From the NCBI GenBank assembly GCA_013350335.1, contig CM023539.1, positions 47,354,631 through 47,418,630 of the forward strand: a stretch of DNA of 64,000 bases, written 5' to 3'. Positions within the stretch are counted from its first letter, which is position 1. Each line of letters starts with the position of its first letter. Origin of the DNA: Chimonanthus salicifolius. Taxonomy: Eukaryota > Streptophyta > Magnoliopsida > Laurales > Calycanthaceae. Both the position numbers and the translations under genes were made by a program. The notes beneath the pieces were generated by a model, which saw nothing but the letters and a program-made list of their open reading frames with translations, had not been told where the DNA came from and made no database searches. Of this stretch, positions 36,417-48,440 are shown one piece after another.

Positions 36417-36546
36417 TACTTGACCACGAAACCCATCCAGCAGGCTTTGACTCCAAACCTCCTCTGCAAACGAGCAACAGGTTCTTCCAAATGCAATCGG
36501 TAATGTGCACTCATCACTTGCTGCTGTCCTTTCCACAAAGGATGAG
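36417..36546 (-). other. exon-like open segment
   Basis: On the minus strand a stretch is bounded by acceptor AGTGTCAG and donor CAA|GTAAGTG, and it is open in two frames (one reads ERTAASDECTLPIAFGRTCC, the other YRLHLEEPVARLQRRFGVKA). I do not recognise either. Possibly part of an untranslated or unknown transcript downstream of FLXL1, or chance. Confidence 0.2.
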
Positions 36547-36631
36547 ATCCTGACACTGCTATCCCAATAGGAAAAAACGTAGACTACCCCATTCTAAGAG
36601 TAATACAGTCCCTATCATGAGAACTTCATCG

Positions 36632-36934
36632 CCACCCCCCACCCCCCACGAAAAGAAGGAAAAATGAAAATCATAGCACCAGCTAAGACTAAAATATCAG
36701 CATCTATATCCACACACTAGTATGCATGAGGCACTGACATCAACCCCACTCAACAGGATGCTGACCTCAAACTGACAATAACACCCCCCCCCCCACCGGC
36801 CCGAAAAGAAGGAAAAATGAAAATCATAGCACCCGCTAAGACTAAAATATCAGCATCTATATCCACACACTAGTATGCATGAGGCACTGACATCAACCCC
36901 ACTCAACAGGATGCTGACCTCAAACTGACAATTA
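36632..36934. repeat. 153-bp tandem duplication with poly-C junctions
   Basis: Two nearly identical units, each starting with a C-rich run then GAAAAGAAGGAAAAATGAAA and ending CAAACTGACAAT. The period is 153 bases (36650 to 36803). They differ at only a few sites, so the duplication is recent. Confidence 0.9.
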
Positions 36935-37650
36935 TTACCTTGTAGTAGTGTTTGATTTCAGTTAACTTGACCCCTGAGACCCTAAGCAGTACTATTATTA
37001 GTACTTTTTTGGTAACTGCTAGCAAGAGCAACAGAAAACAACTGATGATGGCCCAATAATGAAAGTGCATTGCTATAAGGCACCAAAAAGAAGTCAATGT
37101 GACCCTCACAAAACCACAACTAGAACGTGGGGCCATTTAACTATCACAAACATAAAGTGCAATTCCACAGTAACTCAAAACCAACAATTCAGACCACTAA
37201 ATATTAGATACAAACAGGTCTTAGGAGATGAATTGTGATGCGCTCATTGCAATACTTGAATAAATAAAAAATATCCTTCCAACGGTAGTAGTATATAACT
37301 GTCCTAGGGTCATGGAGTGATTCACAGAAATTATCTAATGAAAAACTTATTATGTATCACTTTGCAGTGCTTCTCAAGGTAATTTAGAATCATAACTCAT
37401 CTAGTATATCTCCGTCCAACAATGACCTTGATCCTGTAAAAAGTAACAGGAAACGTTTTCTTCTACATCAATAAAGTGACACTAGAGAGAAAGGAACCTG
37501 TAGCACAGTTGCAACTGCTCATTATTGTAACCATAAGATTGCAGTTCGAGTAATATTACCATCTAAAACAAAAATGCCACTAGAGAAATGTGAGTGCAGT
37601 CGTGAATTCAGGACGACATAAGTCTGACTCCAAGTAACATTGTAACTCTC

Positions 37651-37655
<5 letters not shown>

Positions 37656-37684
<29 letters not shown>
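37656..37684. repeat. (CT)n microsatellite
   Basis: Uninterrupted CT dinucleotides. Confidence 0.95.
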
Positions 37685-37688
<4 letters not shown>

Positions 37689-37794
37689 ACAATTAAGATC
37701 AGCATCCTAAGGAACAAGTGATAACTAATGAAACGATAATAAATGGATGGGTATAAGCAATTAAAAATTGGTGAATAAGCATCCTAATATAATT

Positions 37795-37990
37795 CTGTTA
37801 CACCCCACATCGCAACGTAGGCAAGGATCTAGACTCGGCCAACATTGCCATGCTACTAATCTCCCACGAATGAGTTAGGAAAGACCTAAACGTGTCTATC
37901 CAGTCACCTGCAGAAATTGGGATTCAAACCGACCACAGTTTCAATCATCTATGAGTTCAGAACCTAACCTGCTGAATATTCTACAAGGAG
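37795..37990 (-). repeat. possible tRNA-derived SINE, family C
   Basis: The minus strand shows an A-box-like TTAGGTTCTGAACTC and a B-box-like GGTTTGAATCCC. The body, ending in ATGTGGGGTGTAAC, differs from families A and B. Single copy in the window, so weakly supported. Confidence 0.35.
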
Positions 37991-38449
37991 AATCTGCATA
38001 GTAGGGGGAACTCTAAACACTATATTTTTCCGAAAAAAGGCATAAACAAAACAACTATGTGGACAATCCTATCATGTTGCACCAACTAACAGGAAAAGCA
38101 AGATTTGCCCTATGTAACAAGTTGTTAAGAAAAGGTAAGGACAAATAATAATAAAAGTATTCCAAAAATGGCAATTAAATCCCAATAGAGGATAAAGCCA
38201 GAAAAGAAATCTATATAAAGAAATATCAAACAAAAGTAGTTGTGATCTTCCAGAACAGAATGGCAATCATGGAATGTTAATATTTGCAAACTACATCCAA
38301 TAGTTAATGTATTATTTTCTGCCAAAATGTCATTCATAACAAACATTCTAGTCCCCAACCTAAATAGTTACTAAGTTGCAGGCCGAGGTACCATTAAGTA
38401 GGTAAGCAACATGAGGAGGCCACAACTTAGCATGACATGGCACACTTGT

Positions 38450-41400
38450 TTATCGTCGTCCATGTGCTCGTTGCATATCATATGCACTCCATGAAGCAGA
38501 TCCGGGTCCATACTGAGGAGCACCTTCTGCACCACCTTGTCCCTGAAATGGAGAAGAAAATGAAACATCATTAAAATCTCCTCTTATCTTGCACACATGT
38601 ACATGCATATCCATTGTAACAACAGAACCTACTGGATTCATGCCATAGCCAGCTGGGTAAGGATTTGCGACATATCCAGCATCAGAGTTTGCATAGTTCC
38701 CACCATAACCTGCACCTGCACACATGCTTCTCACTTTTAAACAATAGATATAGGTATGACACTTCATAAGATTTTCGCCCGTTTCTTGTTGCAAAATTAA
38801 TTTGTCAGCAGTAGGTCCAAAAAAATCACATTTAAAAAATAAACAGGCACTAGAGAAACTCAGGCAGTCAAATCAGCTTTTATAAATATTTGGATTGAGT
38901 GATCACCTACTAATTTAATAAATGATTTAGGTCATGTATGGATTGGAACTGCAGGTATAAAATTGTTTGGATTGGATCAAGCCACTCAACAAGTGGTCAG
39001 GTTCAATACAAGTTGGTTTGGGCTTAAATTTTTAATAAAAGGGTCAAGTTAGGTTGATCCTAGCACATTTGGGACGTCAAGCAAGCAGTCAGTCCGCATT
39101 AACACCTCTTTGCCAAATCCTTACAGAGTTTTACCTTCTATTTTCCTTCCTTCATAGAGTTAACTGGAGAAGTAAAACTCGAAAAACCGACCCTAGATAG
39201 ATGGGATTTTGGAGATGTGATGATAATGATGGTGAGGATGATGAATGAGTTGGATTAACTATTTAAGCTTGATTCTTTACAAGGATAGGATCAACCATTT
39301 AATAAATGAGTCCGAACCCATTAGGTCAATCCATTTAGTAAATGGGCTCGGTTGTGACAATCCATTTAATCTTAGCCAGATCAGTTTAATCCATTTATAA
39401 ATGGATCGAGTTGAGTCAATTCACTTTGTCAGGATGTGCTGACCTATTTGTGGGTCAAGTTGGGTATGCATAAGATTCATTTCATCAAGTCCCTGAAGTT
39501 GTGCTTCATAAATTATCCCAAGAAAGTATCTCCATGGGTCTTGACAGGAAAACTTTAGCCTATTTTCTTAGGAAAATTTTTGCCATAAGAACCCAAGTTC
39601 CTAGGAAATTTTATGTAGACAAAAATGAGAAAATCTCATTTTCCAAGGAAAATCAAATTTTCTAGGAAAATATATGCAAATAGTCATGCCCTAAAAGGCT
39701 GTTTTTAAATGGTTAATATGTCAGAAAAGAAAAGGGGCACCAGAAGTGCAAGTACAAAAAAGAAAAGATGCAAAGCAAAGAAGCACAACTACCCACAAAC
39801 CAATACACCCTCGAAGAGAATGCCCTAAAGGCTTTTGATAGGATAAAATAGAAGATAACTAAGAAAACCAACTCTAAATAGACGGAATCGGTGGCTTTTG
39901 ATGATGATGATGATGGCTTGAACCCATGGCGTAAAGGTTGAAATAGTGAGTAGATGTCACATATGGCTAATGTGTTCATGTTAAGATAGCATTTTGTAAA
40001 GCAATAAGAAAGGGATTTAATTAGAAATGAGGAAACCTATCCATAAATCCAAGAAGAAAATCACCACCATCATCATCATCTTCTCAAACGCAAGTTGCAA
40101 CTTACTCTTAATCCTTACATTTTATGTCTTCAAGGAGCAGGAGGTGCTGAACATCCTTTTCTAGCTACCATTGAAACACTTAGAGTAGAATTTTTTTAAA
40201 GCTTTACTTTTAGCTATTTGTCAGTTCATGATCTCTTTCAGGCATTGTTTTCTGAATTTGGTTCCAATAAGAGCTCCTACGTCATTCTTGGTGTTACCAT
40301 CAATTTTATGATTGGTCCAAGGGAGAGAAACATCCAGGATGTTCAAGAATCAATGCTCGTCGGGTTGTGCAGAATGGGGATCAGAAAACCACAAGATGAC
40401 TCTTGGGCCTTGTCTCTCAAAGACTTAGGAGGCTTTGCTTCTTCTGATTTGGATTGTATTGAGGAGAATACTTATTTTTGAATAATGGTTTTCAGTAGCT
40501 GCAGGATTTGTTATAGGATTCCTTTTGTTGGTTTGGGCTGCAGCCTCTTTTCTCTGCATGTTTGGAATGTATTCTCTTTTTTCCTTTTTAACAACAAATC
40601 AATAATTATTTCAAACAAAAACCTAAAACAAAAATTTTCAATCAACAAAAATACAGTGTAAAAGCTCCTGATAAGAAGAAAATTAAAATGCAATCAATCA
40701 ATACAGTACCATCTTACTTTTAAAAAATGAAAAGTATTAAACACAGTGCTCGACCTTTTCCAACTCAAATTCTCATAAACTTCAATCCAAACTTTAACAT
40801 TTTAAAATATTTTAAAAAAAAAAAAAATCAACCCAAGCTTCAAGTTTTAAAACCATGATTGCACAAAGTACCTGGGTTACCAGCAGCAGCTGCTGCAAGA
40901 GCTCTCTTCTCTGCATTCACAATCTCTGCACGTAGTTTCTCCACCTCACGAGCCATCAAAATTAAATTCTTCTCCATTACCTGGCCCTGTTCATAATTCT
41001 CGGCATGTCCTTTCTTTTCATACTCGATGGCAGCCCTATATGTCATCACATATGAAAACCAAGTAAGTGCCATGAAAGAACATAAAACGAGTGCTACTAA
41101 CAGTTCATTCTCCTTGAACTACCACTTTCAAAAAAAAAAAAACCTCCCTAAATCACCTGTATTGTGGTCCACAATCAGAGCCAGTATTTCATTAAGACAG
41201 AGCAAATGTTTTTTTTTTGTAATGGTGGGACAGAGCAAATGTTCATCCAAATTACTCATCTCACAGATGAATTATAGACCAAAACTCATCTCCAACAAAC
41301 AAGTCTAACCACCTCCTGCCACACAATGGATACTTCACAATAATTCCACTATATATTGGTATTACATCATGTACCTATTGTGGAATTCGCTCGTCTAGAG

Positions 41401-43750
41401 CACTGCATTGTAGAGCAGTACCATTCACCCAATGAATAGGTGGCATCTCAGTGCTCTATGGAGCACTACTCTAGATGATCCGGATTCCCTATTGTGAACC
41501 AGGACAAAGAGCAAGTGTTTTGGCATTAGCGTTGTAGTCAATGTCACACTTCACCTATGCTGAGGTCTACTTGTGTACCTTGCCCAGCTCTAAGACCAGC
41601 TCACCTTAATTACAATTGTAGTTTTTTTCCTAAGAATACTATTTTTCTATAATAACAACTAGCACTCTAGTCAATCTGCATCATTAGCTGGTTACAATTA
41701 ATTGAGAACTTTAACTAATAGCATATATAATAATTACACCTGCAAAACTAATGCTTCACATAATACACATGGAAGATCCCACTGCCCACAATGTCAGTGC
41801 TTCGGATGAACTGCATTACATTTTTTTTAACATTGATGTCACAAAGACACAAGAGGGTGAATATATATACATATCTATAGTATTTAAGTAACTGCAGAAA
41901 GTAAACCATGTGCCTTGCCCTTAGGCTCCAACACTCCTCAGTACTGTGCCTATGTCTCATGCCTTGACTACCAAGGACTTCAGCCCAAGCAAAACAATCT
42001 GCTGCACTGAAATATGATCTCTATTGATAGTTTAAACCTAATGATGATAATTATGATGATTATGATCACATGGACTCTTCACCATATCTTCCACTTAACA
42101 TGGTCATTGATCCTTTAGCAGGCTGATTGATAATCAAATACCAAGGATCAAATGGTTATGTCAAGAAACAGGTTTACGTTATGTTATAAGGCACGGGGAT
42201 AGGGTGAATCTGTGGTAGGTTTATGTTATGTTTTGTTAGGTCTTAGATATCATGTGGCATTTTCTGATTGGTTGTAAATTATCTCTTTTTCTCATTGGTT
42301 GATATTAGATGGCATGGATAAGTTAGATTTGGAGTTTCCAAATGTCATTGGAGTTTCCAAATGTCACAACCTCTTGTTTTCCTACTTCCTCTCTTGATCC
42401 ACGACCAACTTAGGTTGGTTTAGCTTAGGTTAAGCTCTCCCCAAGACCTATAAATAGAGGCCATGGGTGCTCCTTGTAAACAACTCGAAATTAGGGTTTT
42501 TAATCTTGAAGATTCAAGTAAAGTACAGACAAAGTCTCGAGTTTGGAATAAGTTCCAAGTAAGTTCCCCATTTGAAGCTGAGTTTCAATTGTTGTTTTGA
42601 ATTAAATTATTGTTTTGCATTTCCATTTATTTCAGCACTTTGAATTAAGTTTCAATTTTGGGAAATTGCATTTTCTTTTAATTTAATTCAATCCACTGGA
42701 AACTAGTTCATCAAAGACTGCTAGTAGAAACGCCTTTGGTAAGGAACCACTTTGAGTAGCTCAATTTGGTTAGGGAACTACTTCGAACAGAAGTTTGTTG
42801 GGTCCGAATTGCCTTTGTGAACTAAGGACAGTTTTTTACACTACTACCTTGGTTTATATCATGCAGTCATCAAAAGATCTTACCAGAGGATCCTAACAAA
42901 AATTGCATCTTTTCAGGCAGTATAGCTCTATTGTAAAATTTACATTGTTGCACATTGTTGTACTCTTAACACATTGTTGCACATTGTTGTACTCTTAACA
43001 CATTGTTGTAATTACTAAAAGACACACACACGCGTACACAGACATGGGAGAACATGTTGCAGCATTTTTCATCCGCAGCTGTGCCCACGAGATCAATAAA
43101 TAGCCCCAATAGCAAAAGGGTACCAATTCAGTAAAATCTTGACATGAACAAAACTTAACCTTGCACGCTGCAACTCCTGCTTCATGGTCTCAATGTCAGC
43201 CTTGAGTGCAGGTGCCTGCTGCAAATCAGCAGTTGCCCGGTTCATGTCCTGTGTAAGTGCCTGGACCTGTGCAGTTAGCTCCTGCCGGGCAGCATTTAGC
43301 TTCTGAACATCAGCACGGACCTGAACAACCTCAACCCTCATGGCCTCAACAGCATGGAGGTCGGCCTCCATCTTAGCCGACTTGTCGTAGATCTCTCTGA
43401 GCTGGACTTCAGCCTCAGCCTGCATGGCGCCAGCTGCATGTGACGCACGCTGGAGCTCGTGCTGGGCAGCTGCAAGCTCCTGCTTGAGTGCAACATGGGT
43501 AGCGGCAAGGCGCTGGTTGTCAACAAGGAGATTCTGGATTTCAACGTGCTGCCGGTCGAGGTGTTCCTCAAGGAGATGCTGCTGGATGAGGGGGCATAGG
43601 GCCTAGTGGGCCACCACGGGGCGGACCGCGGCCAAAGGCAGCAGCTTCACGCATTTCTTCAAGGAGGGCGGGATGGGGCATATGGCCCAGAGGCCCTCCT
43701 CGAGCGAAAGGAGGATCATGATGTGGGGGGGCACGATTTCTTCCCGACAT
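38450..43750 (-). CDS. FLXL1: FLX-LIKE 1 coiled-coil protein, frame broken once
   Basis: Member of the FLC EXPRESSOR-LIKE family; FLX itself works with the FRIGIDA complex to raise FLC expression, while FLXL1's own role is less certain. Exons: 43750-43160, 41035-40872, 38715-38633 and 38542-38450, all GT-AG with matching phases. The start reads MSGRNRAPPHHDPPF, followed by a Gly/Pro-rich region. A long coiled coil follows: NLLVDNQRLAATHVALKQEL, AQHELQR, VEAMRVEVVQVRADVQKLN, LTQDMNRATADLQQAPALKA, and across the splice ELQRARAAIEYEKKGHAENY and NLILMAREVEKLRAEI. The tail is Gly/Tyr/Pro-rich (NPYPAGYGMNP). The wording closely matches Arabidopsis At3g14750. The first frame stops at 43568 right after PMPPHPA, and the next resumes with LLEEHLDRQHVEIQ: one extra base near 43570-43585. 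Without it the protein would have 309 residues, near the usual length. Confidence 0.9.
39700..39860 (-). repeat. LINE 3'-end stub in FLXL1 intron 2
   Basis: TTTTTAAATGGTTAATATGT then GGGGCACCAGAAGTGCAAGT, the same order as the stubs at 26.64 and 30.89 kb. Sits inside the intron between 40871 and 38716, in the gene's own orientation. Confidence 0.55.
41382..41487. mobile_element. hAT-like MITE in FLXL1 intron 1
   Basis: Flanked by an exact 8-bp duplication CCTATTGT (41374-41381 and 41488-41495), the size made by hAT transposases. The termini GGAATTCGCTCGTCTAGAG and, in reverse, GAATCCGGATCATCTAGAG are imperfect inverted repeats, and the inner 'GAGCACT' words continue the inversion. 106 bp, no coding capacity. 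Confidence 0.75.
42170..42900 (+). mobile_element. putative solo LTR in FLXL1 intron 1
   Basis: Has the layout of a retrotransposon LTR or promoter: a TATAAATA box at 42449-42456, then GAGGCCATGGG, a leader-like 'AATTAGGGTTTTTAATC' and a T-rich downstream part. Neither a second copy nor a target-site duplication could be identified, so ends and identity are tentative. It lies opposite to the gene's direction. Confidence 0.4.
42946..43012. repeat. short tandem repeat, about 33-bp unit
   Basis: 'CATTGTTGCACATTGTTGTA' followed by CTCTTAACA is present twice in direct succession, with a further partial unit. Confidence 0.8.
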
Positions 43751-44160
43751 CCCTTCTGTTCTTCTTCTTTAACTAAAGGAGCAGCAGCAGAAGGTTTAAA
43801 GATGGGAGAAATCGAAAACCTGCAGTTGTACGGTTTTCAATTTTCAATCCATGTGAAAAAAAACTAAAACCCTAGAAACCTAATACAAGAGACTAACATC
43901 ATTGATCCATTTCAAAAAAAAGATTGACATGATGGACGAGCAGTATTCGTCAATTCCACACAAGAACAGAGAGAGAGAGAGAGAGAGAGAGACCTGAGAA
44001 AAGGGGGAGGGTTTGCAAAACCCTGGAGTGCTTGGGCCTTCGAGATCGAAGACGATAGAGAAATGGAGAGGGAGGATCGTTCAGAGGGAAGGGCGCACTT
44101 AGCACGGAGGCCCTAGTCGCAGCCGGCCAGCCAGCCCTGTCTTTAGGTAATAGGTAAAAC
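43751..44160 (-). promoter_or_regulatory. FLXL1 5' UTR, probable UTR intron and promoter
   Basis: Upstream of the ATG the minus strand shows CTGCTGCTGCTCCTTTAG (3' splice-like) and, further up, CTCAG|GTCTCTCTCTC (5' splice-like), suggesting a leader intron of about 220 bp. A (CT)n tract (43969-43992) begins directly at that donor. Inferred; no transcript evidence. Confidence 0.4.
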
Positions 44161-44169
44161 AATTGCAAA

Positions 44170-45230
44170 GTAGCGTGGGGATAAAAAAAAAGCCGACCGA
44201 AAATAAAATAAATTCAAATGAAATTTTTAAATTGAAGTTCTTTTATTTAGAGAATAGATAGAAAATTAACACAGGAAATTTGAGGTTTGGCCCTCATTTT
44301 GCCTCGTCACTTGAAGTGCACCACTTGAAGATTTATTCTTCATGGGTGGACAACACTTCTTAAAGAACATCTCTCTCTTTCTCTCAATTGAAGTAGAAAA
44401 TACATTTCTCCCTCAAGAAAGTTACACCAACCCTTTCCTACACTTTTCTTACAATAGAAATAATGAGCAGCATTACAACTTTTCAACACATGAATTACTC
44501 TCATATAATAGTACATGATTAAGCTTACTAAGAGTTACTCAAAATGTAGAATCAAGCTTGACCAAGGTAACAACAAGCTAGTAATTTAGCGCTTTCTAAC
44601 TCAAGTTGGTTCATACTGCCATTTGACATTCAATAGGGCATAGAATACTCAAGATAAGCTAGTAATGATTTGGAATGTGAATGAGAGTGCTTGGGTTTAT
44701 GATATAAGTCAAATTAAGATGAACACTCCAATTCCCTTTAAACAAAAGCAACCCCATGATTTTAGTGACCCATCATCTTCTAAATCTAGTGATTCAGATT
44801 TTAGGAAAGAAAAAGATATTTCATGAAATTGGTCATTTTCCGTGAAGGAGATGAAAGCTCTATTCATATTCAACTTATAATTATATTTGGAATACTTGGA
44901 ATATGAATGGGAGAGAAAGATACACCTTAGATGGAAAAATGCCTCTCATGAGAGGTTTCCCTTTGCAATTTCCCCAAATCTTTCTCCATGGGATTATTAA
45001 GATATCTTTAAGCACTAATCTCATGCCTTCTACGTCGTCTCCATCTCCACTCCCTTCCTCCCACATTTAGAAAGCCCTTAGTCATGCATTTAAAGGTTAT
45101 TCAAAGATTGAACGGCTGGGGTGCATTTATTACAAGAAGTATATGTTGGAAACACATTTAAAACCCCAAAAATGGATTTTCTATGTGAAGACCGGTCGAC
45201 CTCTCTACAAGGAGCAGCGGGCCTATCTTA
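44170..45230. other. intergenic DNA, no gene seen
   Basis: No recognisable gene or bounded repeat upstream of FLXL1. Confidence 0.4.
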
Positions 45231-45239
45231 ACTGGGAGG

Positions 45240-45610
45240 ATATGTTAGGACATGTGCTTCTAGTCCAAAAGACTAGCCTGTTAAGTGGAGTGACCCAAGT
45301 CTTTTATAAACCCCTAAATCTCCCTCTACATTTCCATATGAGATTCGTTCACAACAGCCCCAACAATCCCCTCTCTTGAACGAGGTCTTCCGGCGGAGAG
45401 AGTGATGTCGGCCATCCCGATCGCTTGGGGGATTTCCTGAGCACACATGAGGTAGTTTGAGACCTATCTTTAACACCACTTGTTCGGACCTACACTTCCA
45501 ACCCAAAAGATTAGTATGTTAGGTGAAGTGCCCTAAATTCTTTATAAACCCTTAGATCTCTCTCTACACTTCCAATGTGGGACCCATTCACAGCAGTCCC
45601 AGTAGGATAC
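45240..45610 (-). mobile_element. TRIM-like element 2
   Basis: Two direct repeats of about 120 bp (45484-45608 and 45240-45368) share, on the minus strand, TGTGAA(T/C)G, 'GTAGAG(A/G)GAGATTTA(A)GGG', TTTATAAA, 'CACTTAACA' and 'TCTTTTGG'. The first is followed by AAGTGGTGTTAAAGATAG, a decayed primer-binding region (consensus TGGTATCAGAGC), and the second is preceded by the purine run GAGAGGGGAT. The internal region is about 115 bp. Confidence 0.55.
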
Positions 45611-45614
45611 TGCA

Positions 45615-47435
45615 TTGAGATGCCTCTACATTGGGTGTCGTTTCTCCAAGAGCAGCGGCCCGCTCTGGGTTTGGCTTTTTTATACTGTTTTACAGAAACG
45701 AGCATAACTTAACATACATAGCTTGGATTTGAGTGTTCTTGTGCTTGTTGGAAAGGTATTTGAGAGGTCTATCAAATGAAATAAATTTCAACAAAATTGG
45801 AGATCATTTAATACCTCAAATGCACTCTCCAAGTGAGGGTAAATTTCATCTTGCCCATGAATGTCACTGTTTCATCTTGTTTCCACCCTTTTACTAATTT
45901 TCTCATGACTTGAGTTGTATAACTCGGATTTAGATAATCGAGGACAATTCAAAAATCTCTAAAAGTGCTCAAAATAATAATAAACATTTCACCAATATTT
46001 GAGCATATATGAAGAATAGTAAGAGATACACCAAAAATGAGAAGATTCCACGTATCCCAACAATCCTAATTAAGTTCTATCTAGTTTTTATGCCAAGGAT
46101 TCTAAGCCAAAACCCATGAATAAGCCTAGGTCTCCTAGATTTGGTTTAAGCCATGATGAACAATACTTGAATAACTTTTACTATAAAAAATCTTAAACAC
46201 TAGTGACTAAACTCTATGGACATAGTCTTGATCTTCATAGTGTTCAATCTCAAGAGCTTGCAAATATGGAGGCAATCTTCATTCTTCACAGGGCTTTATG
46301 TCCAAAGATATTTGGTGTATCATGTGTATTGTCATATAGTGAGATTGTTTGATATTCAATACATGTCTTTGTATGATCATGCAAAGGTTCATTTCGTGCT
46401 CATTTATAGACGCTAGCGCATTATATCAATAATTTTGTTATCATCAAAACATCATGTATAATATGTATAATCATGAGATGAAACCCTCGAGACTAACATA
46501 TACTTTTAAGAAGATTCAAAAACTAGTTTTCACTATCATAGATTTTAAAATTTATAACTTAAGAATTCATGACTTATAATGAGATCCAACTAAGCATAAT
46601 CGATACTTGCTGCCTGTATGGATGCGACTTCAAACGGTTGAAGTCTTTGGGCTGGGTTGAGTCTTGGTGAAGTGAAATTCAGCAAAACTATTACATGCAT
46701 AGCCCAACATGATCGGATCCACGATCCAACTAAATTATGGGTTATGCCTAACTATAATCCTTAGTTATGAATTATGATTTTTTTTTTTTTAATGTATGTC
46801 ATGTACGCGTAACCCCATAAATTGGCCTAATGCAACCTCTTACTTGAGCTTAATTTGCTCAAGTTTATAAATATTTTTGTCTGGACCGAGGCCTAATCAA
46901 ATATTTCATTTTAAATAATATAATAATCAAAATAGTTATATAATGTATATATTCATATATATTGAATACAACTCCAATAAACCCAATATATAAGTTTATT
47001 GTACATTACATTTTTATACAGAAAAATAGAGCTTACATATAATTAATCCAAATAGTCAAACACATTTTCTTAATAGATTGACTTATGTCAAATTTTGACA
47101 CCCTGATATGCATCTTTAAAATAAACACAGAAAATAATATAATTTTGATTGATTGTATAATTTATGATACGATCAATTAAAAACAAAAGCTCGAGATTCT
47201 GACTTATAATGATGATAATGATGTTTGGAATGCATCAATGTAGAATCTACATTGAGGTTTACAGTTGGTAGTGTAAAATCAAGTTTTACACTATTTTATT
47301 ATTTCAAGGTTGAGTGAGATTCACTCAATAATAGAATCAAAATTCATTGATAAATTGTACTGAAATCCTTATTTCATCAATCAATAAAATTTGAGCAATG
47401 AAAAAAAAAATCATTTTTTTTTTAAAGTGGATGGA
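45615..47435. other. intergenic DNA, no gene seen
   Basis: No recognisable gene; short frames only. Confidence 0.4.
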
Positions 47436-47439
47436 TTTT

Positions 47440-48440
47440 CGACTTTCAATCCATGGGCTTTATTGGACTTGTCAGAGAGTGAGCTTTCGGCAGTCTTTTT
47501 GAGGAATTGACCCACTTTAAGAGACTTTGGTATGGCAAGCCTCAGCAAGTTTCTGAAAAATGGGTTTTGAGACTTCTGGATTCATCAGTTTTGGGCTTTA
47601 GATGAATATTGTTTGGACTTTAAAATCCATGGGCTTAAATGGACTTTAAAGGAATCGGCTTTCGGGTTTTTTCGACTTCATGGACTTTAATGAATGTTAT
47701 GATAAATGAGCTTTAATGGGTCTATGAAGAGATGGTTTTAGTTGAAATTTTAAAACATTGAAATTGTGGCATGAGGTCCCAATGAACAATTAGGTACTAT
47801 GGATTTTAATGGCCCATTAATAATCCATGCGTTGTTTGTTGGCCCGAGAACTATCCTTATATGGCTTATTGGCCCATGAACATTCCACTGATCATTGGGC
47901 CAAAAAGTAATATTAATAATTTGTTAGCCCATTAACAATTCAAATATTGTTTTTTGGCCCATAATCAGTACAATTCTTCTTCACTGGCCCATCATTAGTC
48001 CATTCATTATTTTGTGGCTCATTAACCGTCCTTGCATTACTTCTAGCCCATGTATGGTTTGCTAATCCATGAATAATCTCAGTAATAATTAATTCATTAG
48101 TTTTTACTCAGTAATATTTTTCATGTCTAGAAATGTTTTGCAAGCCAATAAGGGTTTATACGTTGGAAGCCTTGTTTATAGGTCCAGAAATGTTTTGAAA
48201 GCTCAATAAGAATTTTATACATTTAGAAGCCTTGTTTATAGGCTAAAAAGTATTTTCAGAGGCCCAATAATAGTTCTATAAAATATTTAGGTCCATGAGT
48301 TCAGTTTCCAACATACTCAAAAGTGATTTCTACAGGTTCGTAAGTGACTAATATAAGCTTAAAACCGAGTCTACATGGGTTTTTAAAGTCCATAAATAAT
48401 TTTATAAGCCTAGAAATGACTTTTACAGACCCAAACAATA
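47440..48440. repeat. degenerate 30/60-bp periodic array rich in GGCCCA
   Basis: GGCCCAT-like words start at 47811, 47841, 47871, 47926, 47956, 47986, 48016 and 48045, an almost exact 30-base spacing with one decayed unit near 47898. Further on, 48121-48180, 48181-48240 and 48241-48300 are 60-base units sharing 'AGAAATGTTTTG' and GAAGCCTTGTTTATA. Upstream (47440-47760), words such as ATGGGCTTTA and ATGGACTTTAA repeat less regularly. No protein. GGCCCA is also the plant 'site II' motif bound by TCP factors; whether that matters here is unknown. Confidence 0.75.

Noticed and set aside
40218..40481. 87-codon plus frame in FLXL1 intron 2
   Set aside because: Composition is plausible but no recognisable domain or splice context; left uncalled.
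43338..43571. Minus frame overlapping FLXL1 exon 1
   Set aside because: Out of phase with the conserved coiled-coil frame; a shadow.
45240..45610. Cassandra TRIM with 5S rRNA segment
   Set aside because: No 5S-like internal control region could be seen in the LTRs.
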